Positions 58,331 through 64,000 of a stretch of 64,000 nt of DNA are shown here, in pieces. The notes beneath the pieces were generated by a model, which had not been told where the DNA came from, made no database searches, and saw only the letters and a list, made by a program, of their open reading frames with translations. Position 1 is the stretch's first letter, and each line of letters begins with the position of its first letter. A program made the position numbers and the translations under genes. The stretch is from Cristatella mucedo. Its lineage: Eukaryota; Bryozoa; Phylactolaemata; Cristatellidae. The stretch covers positions 943,501-1,007,500 of the forward strand of contig WPIO01000098.1 of NCBI GenBank assembly GCA_009760855.2. The letters run 5' to 3'.

Positions 58331-60613
58331 CTCCAGCTGCTGCTCCGGCTGCTTCTCCAGCCTTTTCTCCAGCTGCTGCTCTAGCTGCTGCTCCAGCAGC
58401 TGCTGAAGCTACTGCTCCAGCTGCTGCTCCAGCTGCTGCTCCAGCTGCTGCTCCAGCTGCTGCTCCAGCTGCTGCTATAGCTGCTGTTACTACTGCTGCC
58501 TTAGCTGCCTATTAAGCTGCTGCTCCAGCTGCTGCTTCAGCTGCTGCTATAGCTGCTGCCCCAGCAGCTGCTCCAGCAGCTGCACCTGCTGCTGGTTCTG
58601 CTGCTGCTCCAGCTGCTGCTCCAGCTTCTGCTTAAGCTGCTACTATAGCTGCTGTTACTGCTGCTGCTTTAGATGCTGATTAAGCTTCTTGTGTAGCTGG
58701 TGCTTAAGCTGCTGCTTCAGTTATTGCTCCAGCTGCTGCTCTAGCTGCTGCTTTAGCTGCTGCTCCAGCAGCTGCACCTGCTGCTGCTCCAGCTGCTGCT
58801 CCTGCTGCCGCTATAGCTGCGTCATCAGCTGCTGCTCTAGCTGCTTCTTCAGCAGCTGCTACAGCTGCTCCTCCAGCTCCTGCTCTAGCTGCTCCTCCAG
58901 CCCCTGCTCCAGCTGCTGCTCCAGCTGCTGCTCCATCCGCTGCTCCAGCTATGTTCCAAAACCTGCCCAGCTGCTGCTGTAACTGCTTCTCCAGCAGCTT
59001 CTCCAGCGGGTGCTCCAGCTGCTGCCCCACCTGTTGCTCCAGCTGCGGCTCTAGCTGCTGCTCCAGCTGTTACTCCAGATGCTGCTCCAGATGCTTCTCC
59101 AGCTGTTGCTCCAGCTGCTGCTCCAGCTGCTGGTTCAGTTGCTCCTCCAGCTGCTGCTTACACCGCTGCTCCAGCTGCTGCTTTACCTGCTGCTCCTGCA
59201 GCTGCTCCAGCTGCTGCTCCAGCTGCTGGTTCAGTTGCTCCTCCAGCTGCTGCTTACACCGCTGCTCCAGCTGCTGCTTTACCTGCTGCTCCTGCAGCTG
59301 CTCCAGCTACTGCTCCAGCTGCTGCTCCAGCTGCTGCTCCAGAAGCTGCTCTACCTGCTGCTCTAGCTGCTGCTCCCGCTGCCGCTCCAGCTGCTGCTTC
59401 AGCGTCTGCTCCAGCTGCTGATCCAGCTACTGCTATAGCTGCTGCTCCAGCAGCTGCTCCAGCTGCTGGTTCTGCAGCTGCTCCAGCTACTGCTCCATCT
59501 TCTGCTTAAGCTGCTACTATAGCTGCTGTTACTGCTGCTGCTTTAGCTGCTGATTAAGCTTCTTGTGTAGCTGGTGCTTAAGCTGCTGCTCCTGTTGTTG
59601 CTCCAGCTGCTACTCTAGCTGCTGCTTTAGCTGCTGCTCCAGCAGCTGCACCTGCTGCTGCTCCAGCTGCTGCTCCAGCTGCTTCACCAGCCTCTTCTCC
59701 ATCTGCTGCTCTAGCTGCTGCTCCAGCAGCTGCTCAAGCTACTGCTCCAGCTGCTGCTACAGCTGCTGCTCCAGCTGCTGCTCCAGCTGCTGCTCCAGCT
59801 GCTGCTATAGTTGCTGTTACAACTGCTGCCTTAGCTGCCCATTAAGCTGCTGCTCCAGCCGCTGCTCCAGCTGCTGATATAGCTGCTGCCCCAGCAGCTG
59901 CTCCAGCAGCTGCACCTGCTGCTGGTTGTGCTGCTGCTCCAGCTGCTGCTCCAGCTTCTGCTTAAGCTGCTACTATAGCTGCTGTTACTGCTGCTGCTTT
60001 AGCTGCTGATTAAACTTCTTGTGTAGCTGGTGCTTAAGCTGTTGCTCCAGTTGTTGCTCCAGCTGCTGCTCTAGCTGCTGCTTTAGCTGCTGCTCCAGCA
60101 GCTGCACCTGCTGCTACTCCAGCTGCTGCTCCTGCTGCCGCTCCAGCTGCGTCTTCAGCTGCTGCTCCAGCTGTTTCTTCAGCAGCTGCTACAGCTGCTC
60201 CTCCAGCTCCTTCTCCAGCTGCTGCTCCAGCTGCTGCTCCAGCCGCTGCTCCAGCTATGTTCCAAAAGCTGCTCAGCTGCTGCTGTTACTGCTGCTCCAG
60301 CAGCTTCTCCAGCTGAAGCTCCAGCTGCTACCCCACCTGTTGCTCCAGCTGCTGCTCTAGCTGCTGCTCCTGCTGTTACTCCTGCTGCTGCTCCAGATGC
60401 TTCTCCAGCTGTTGCTCCAGCTGCTGCTTCAGCTGCTGCTCCAGCTGCTGCTCCAGCTGTTGCTCTGGCTACTGCAATAGCTACTGCTTCAGCTGCTTCT
60501 CCAGCTGGTGCTCCAGCTGCTGTACCAGCTGCACTCCGGCGGCTGCTCCAGGTGCTACTTAAGCTGCTGCTCCAGCTGCTGCTATAGCTACTGTTACTGC
60601 TGCTGCTTTAGCT

Positions 60614-62000
60614 GCTGATTAAGCTGCTTGTGTAGCTGGTGCTTAAGCTGCTGCTCCAGCAGCTGCTCTAGCTGCTGGTCCAGCTGCTACTCCAGCTGCT
60701 GCTCCAGCCGCAACTCCAGTTGTTGCTCCAGCTACCGCTCCTGCTGCTTCCCCAGCAGCTGCTCCAGCTGCTGCTCCAGCTGCTGCTCCAGCTGCTGCTT
60801 CGGCTGCTGCTCCAGCTGCTGCTCCGGCTGCAGCTCCAGCTGCTGCTCCAGCTGCTGCTCCAGCTGCTACTTAAGCTGCTGCTATAGCTGCAGCTATAGC
60901 TCTGCTCTAGCTGCTGCTCAAGCAGCTGCACCAGCTGCTGCTCCAGCTTCTGCTCAAGCAGCTGCTCCAGCTGCTGTTCCAGCTGCAGCTCCAGCTGCTG
61001 CTCCAGCTGCTGGTTCAGTTGCTCCTCCAGCTGCTGCTTACACCGCTGCTCCAGCTGCTGCTTTACCTGCTGCTCCTGCAGCTGCTCCAGCTTCTGCTCC
61101 AGCTGCTGCTCCAGCTGCTGCTCCAGAAGCTGCTCTACCTGCTGCTCTAGCTGCTGCTCCCGCTGCCGCTCCAGCTGCTGCTTCAGCGTCTGCTCCAGCT
61201 GCTGATCCAGCTACTGCTATTGCTGCTGCTCCAGCAGTTGCTCCAGCTGCTGCTTTTGCTGCTGCTCCAGCTGCTGCTATAGCTGCTGCTCCTGCAGCTG
61301 CTCCAGCAGCTGCTCGAGCATCTGCTCCTGCTAATGCTCTATCTGCTGCTCCAGTTGTTGCTTCAGCTGCTGCTCCAGCTTCTTCTCCAGCTGCTGCTAC
61401 AGCTGCTGCTCCAGCAGCTGCACCTGCTGCTGCTCCAGCTGCTTCTCCAGCTGCTGCTCCACCTGATGCTCTATCTGCTGCTCCAGTTGTTGCTCCAGCG
61501 ACTGCTCCAGCTTCTGCTCCAGCTGCTGCTATAGCTGCTGCTCCAGCAGCTGCACCAGCTGCTGCTCCAGCTGCTGCTCCAGCTACTGCTCCAGCTGATG
61601 CTCCAGCTGCTGTTACAGCAGCTGCACCTGCTGCTGCTCGGACTGCAGCTCCAGCGGCAGCTCCAGCTGCTGCTCCAGCTGCTTCTCCAGCTGCTGCTTC
61701 AGCTGCTGCTCCAGCTGCTGCTATAGCTGCTGCTCCACTAGCTGCTATAGCAGCTACACTTGCAGCTGCTCCAGCTGCTGCTCCAGCTGCTGCTCCAGCA
61801 GCTGCTACAGCTGCTCCTCCAGCTCCTGCTCCAGCTGCTGCTCCAGCTGCTCCTTCGGCTCCTGCTCCAGCTGCTGCTCCAGCTGCTGCTCCAGCTGCTG
61901 CTCCAGCTGCTACTTAAGCTGCTGCTATAGCTGCAGCTATAGCTCTGCTTAAGCTGCTGCTCCAGCATCTGCACCAGCTCCTGCTCCAGCTTCAGCTCAA
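60614..62000. repeat. Duplicated segment D3, copy a
   Basis: Aligns with 62,604-64,000. AAGCTGCTTGTGTAGCTGG recurs at an offset of 1,990 bp, CTGCTGCTCAAGCAGCTGC at about 1,918 bp, and CCAGTTGTTGCTTCAGC at 2,110 bp. These offsets imply a tandem duplication of about 2 kb with internal indels. Copy b is cut by the window end. Confidence 0.85.
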
Positions 62001-62603
62001 GCAGCTGCTCCAGCTGCTGTTCCAGCAGCTGCTTCAGCTGCTGCTCCAGCTTCTGCTCCAGCTGCTGGTTATGTTGCTGCTCCAGCTGCTGCTTACGCCG
62101 CTACTCCAGCTGCTGCTGTAGCTGCTGCTCATGCAACTGCTCCAGCTTCTGCTGCAGCTGCTGCTCTAGCTGCTGCTCCAGCTGCTGCTCCAGCAGCTGC
62201 TTCAGGAGCTGCTCCAGCTGATGCACTATCTTCTGCTCCAATTGTTGCTTCAGCTGCTGCTCCAGCTGATTCTCCAGCTGCTGCTATAGCTGCTGCTCCA
62301 GCAGCTGCACCTGCTGCTGCTCCAGCTGCTGCTCCAGCTGCTTCTCCAGCTGATGCTCTATCTGCTGCTCCAGTGGTTGCTCCAGTGGCAGCTCCATTTT
62401 CTGCTCCATCTGCTGCTATAGATGCTGCTCCAGCAGCTGCACCTGCTGCTGCTCCAGCTGCTGCTCCAGCTGCTGTTACAGCAGCTGCACCTGCTGCTGC
62501 TCAGACTGCTGCTCCAGCTGCTGCTCCAGCTGCTGCTCCAGCAGCTGCTCCAGCTGCTGCTCCAGCTGCTGCTATAGCTACTGTTACTGCTGCTGCTTTA
62601 GCT

Positions 62604-64000
62604 GCTGATTAAGCTGCTTGTGTAGCTGGTGCTTAAGCTGCTGCTCCAGCAGCTGCTCTAGCTGCTGATCCAGCTGCTGCTCCAGCTGCTGCTCCAGCTG
62701 CTGCTCCAGCTGCTGCTTCGGCTGCTGCTCCACCTGCTGCTCCGGCTGCAGCTCCAGCTGCTGCTCCAGCTGCTGCTCCAGCTGCTACTTAAGCTGCTGC
62801 TATAGCTGCAGCTATTGCTCTGCTCTAGCTGCTGCTCAAGCAGCTGCACCAGCTGCTGCTCCAGCTTCTGCTCAAGCAGCTGCTCCAGCTGCTGTTCCAG
62901 CTGCAGCTCCAGCTGCTGCTCCAGCTGCTGGTTCAGTTGCTCCTCCAGCCGCTGCTTACACCGCTGCTCCAGCTGCTGCTTTACCTGCTGCTCCTGCAGC
63001 TGCTCCAGCTTCTGCTCCAGCTGCTGCTCCAGCTGCTGCTCCAGAAGCTGCTCTACCTGCTGCTCTAGCTGCTGCTCCCGCTGCCGCTCTAGCTGCTGCT
63101 TCAGCGTCTGCTCCAGCTGCTGATCCAGCTACTGCTATAGCTGCTGCTCCAGCAGCTGCTCCAGCTGCTGCTCCAGCTGCTGCCCCACCTGTTGCTCCAG
63201 CTGCTGCTCTAGCTGCTGCTCCGGCTGCTGCTCCAGCTGCTGCTCCAGCTTCTAATCAAGCTGCTGCTCCAGCTGCTGTTCCAGCTGCTGCTCTAGCTGC
63301 TGCATCAGCTGCTGCTCCAGCTGCTGGTTCACTTGCTGCTCCAGCAGTTCCTCCAGCTGCTGCTTTCGCTGCTGCTCCAGCTGCTGCTATAGCTGCTGCT
63401 CCTGCAGCTGCTCCAGCAGCTGCTCCAGCATCTGCTCCAGCTAATGCTCTATTTGCTGCTCCAGTTGTTGCTTCAGCTGCTGCTCCAGCTTCTTCTCCAG
63501 CTGCTGCTACAGCTGCTGCTCCAGCAGCTGCACCAGCTGCTGCTCCAGCTGCTTCTCTGCTGCTGTTCCACCTGATGCTCTATCTGCTGCTCCAGTTGTT
63601 GCTCCAGCGACTGCTCCAGCTTCTGCTCCAGCGGCTGCTATAGCTGCTGCTCCAGCAGCTGCACCAGCTGCTGCTCCAGCTGCTGCTCCAGCTACTGCTC
63701 CAGCTGATGCTCCAGCTGCTGTTACAGCAGCTGCACCTGCTGCTGCTCGGACTGCAGCTCCAGCGGCAGCTCCAGCTGCTGCTCCAGCTGCTTCTCCAGC
63801 TGCTGCTTCAGCTGCTGCTCCAGCTGCTACTATAGCTGCTGCTCCACTAGCTGCTATAGCAGCTACACTTGCAGCTGCTCCAGCTGCTGCTCCAGCTTCT
63901 GCTCCAGCAGCTGCTAAAGCTGCTCCTCCAGCTCCTGCTCCAGCTGCTGCTCCAGCTGCTCCTTCAGCTCCTGCTCCAGCTGCTGCTCCAGCTGCTGCTC
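62604..64000. repeat. Duplicated segment D3, copy b (cut by window end)
   Basis: Partner of 60,614-62,000. Identity by eye is very high, including the odd triplets ACACCGCTGCTCC, CGGACTGCAGCTCC and CTTGCAGCTGCTCC. This is the most recent large duplication visible in the array. Confidence 0.85.

Noticed and set aside
60628-61917. 429-codon open frame rich in alanine and proline
   Set aside because: It begins as a cysteine-serine repeat and switches to alanine-proline where an indel shifts the satellite phase. Other frames over the same DNA are also open, so it reflects repeat composition and not a gene.

Overview
This is eukaryotic, most likely animal, non-genic DNA. The case rests on L2/CR1-group LINE reverse transcriptases, tRNA-headed SINEs that share the LINE 3' tail, a MULE transposon with a FLYWCH zinc finger, a 171-bp tandem repeat, many microsatellites, and one probable host exon with a splice acceptor. 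LINEs of this group and FLYWCH-MULEs are typical of invertebrate animals. I cannot name the species. There is no bacterial operon structure, rRNA or CRISPR array, and I see no intact host gene.

The window has two halves. Positions 1-37,500 are a graveyard of nested, decayed repeats. The main families are: (A) an L2-like LINE, with two long copies at about 7.85-11.58 kb and 29.15-33.03 kb, a minus-strand copy at 12.2-13.35 kb and more than a dozen 3'-tail fragments; (B) a second L2/CR1-group LINE, plus strand at 19.9-21.8 kb and minus-strand pieces near 5.5-6.2, 22.2-22.5, 23.2-24.0 and 35.0-36.2 kb; (C) a composite unit of about 3.3 kb, made of a 28-bp minisatellite, a roughly 2-kb non-coding module (called M1 here) and a minus-strand family B piece, seen twice nearly complete and several times in part; (D) two tRNA-like SINE families; (E) one MULE of about 2.2 kb at 25.36-27.57 kb with about 100-bp inverted ends. 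Every transposon reading frame is broken by stops, frameshifts, deletions or nested insertions. The one host-like coding piece is a minus-strand exon at about 22.62-22.76 kb that resembles the end of the ENTH domain of epsinR/CLINT1.

Positions about 37,530-64,000, running off the window, are one continuous satellite of at least 26 kb built on GCTGCTGCT-NNA. The plus strand is GCT-rich throughout. It contains a 13-bp CCCCC-rich block (37.69-38.19 kb), a 12-bp GCTGCTCCTTCA block (about 40.75-41.03 kb), a TAA-repeat island flanked by palindromes (42.38-42.56 kb), a CTA-triplet tract (44.04-44.17 kb), a CpG-rich 12-bp block (44.96-45.87 kb), and a distal zone of 12-bp GCTGCTGCTCCA units with kilobase-scale duplications. 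The long reading frames here come from repeat composition: all six frames are partly open, and none is open across the array.

No genes act together in a pathway. The window is best read as a record of repeat amplification: LINE-driven insertion in the first half and tandem expansion in the second. The last M1 copy runs directly into the GCT satellite, which suggests the satellite may have grown from a short GCT-rich stretch inside that module.
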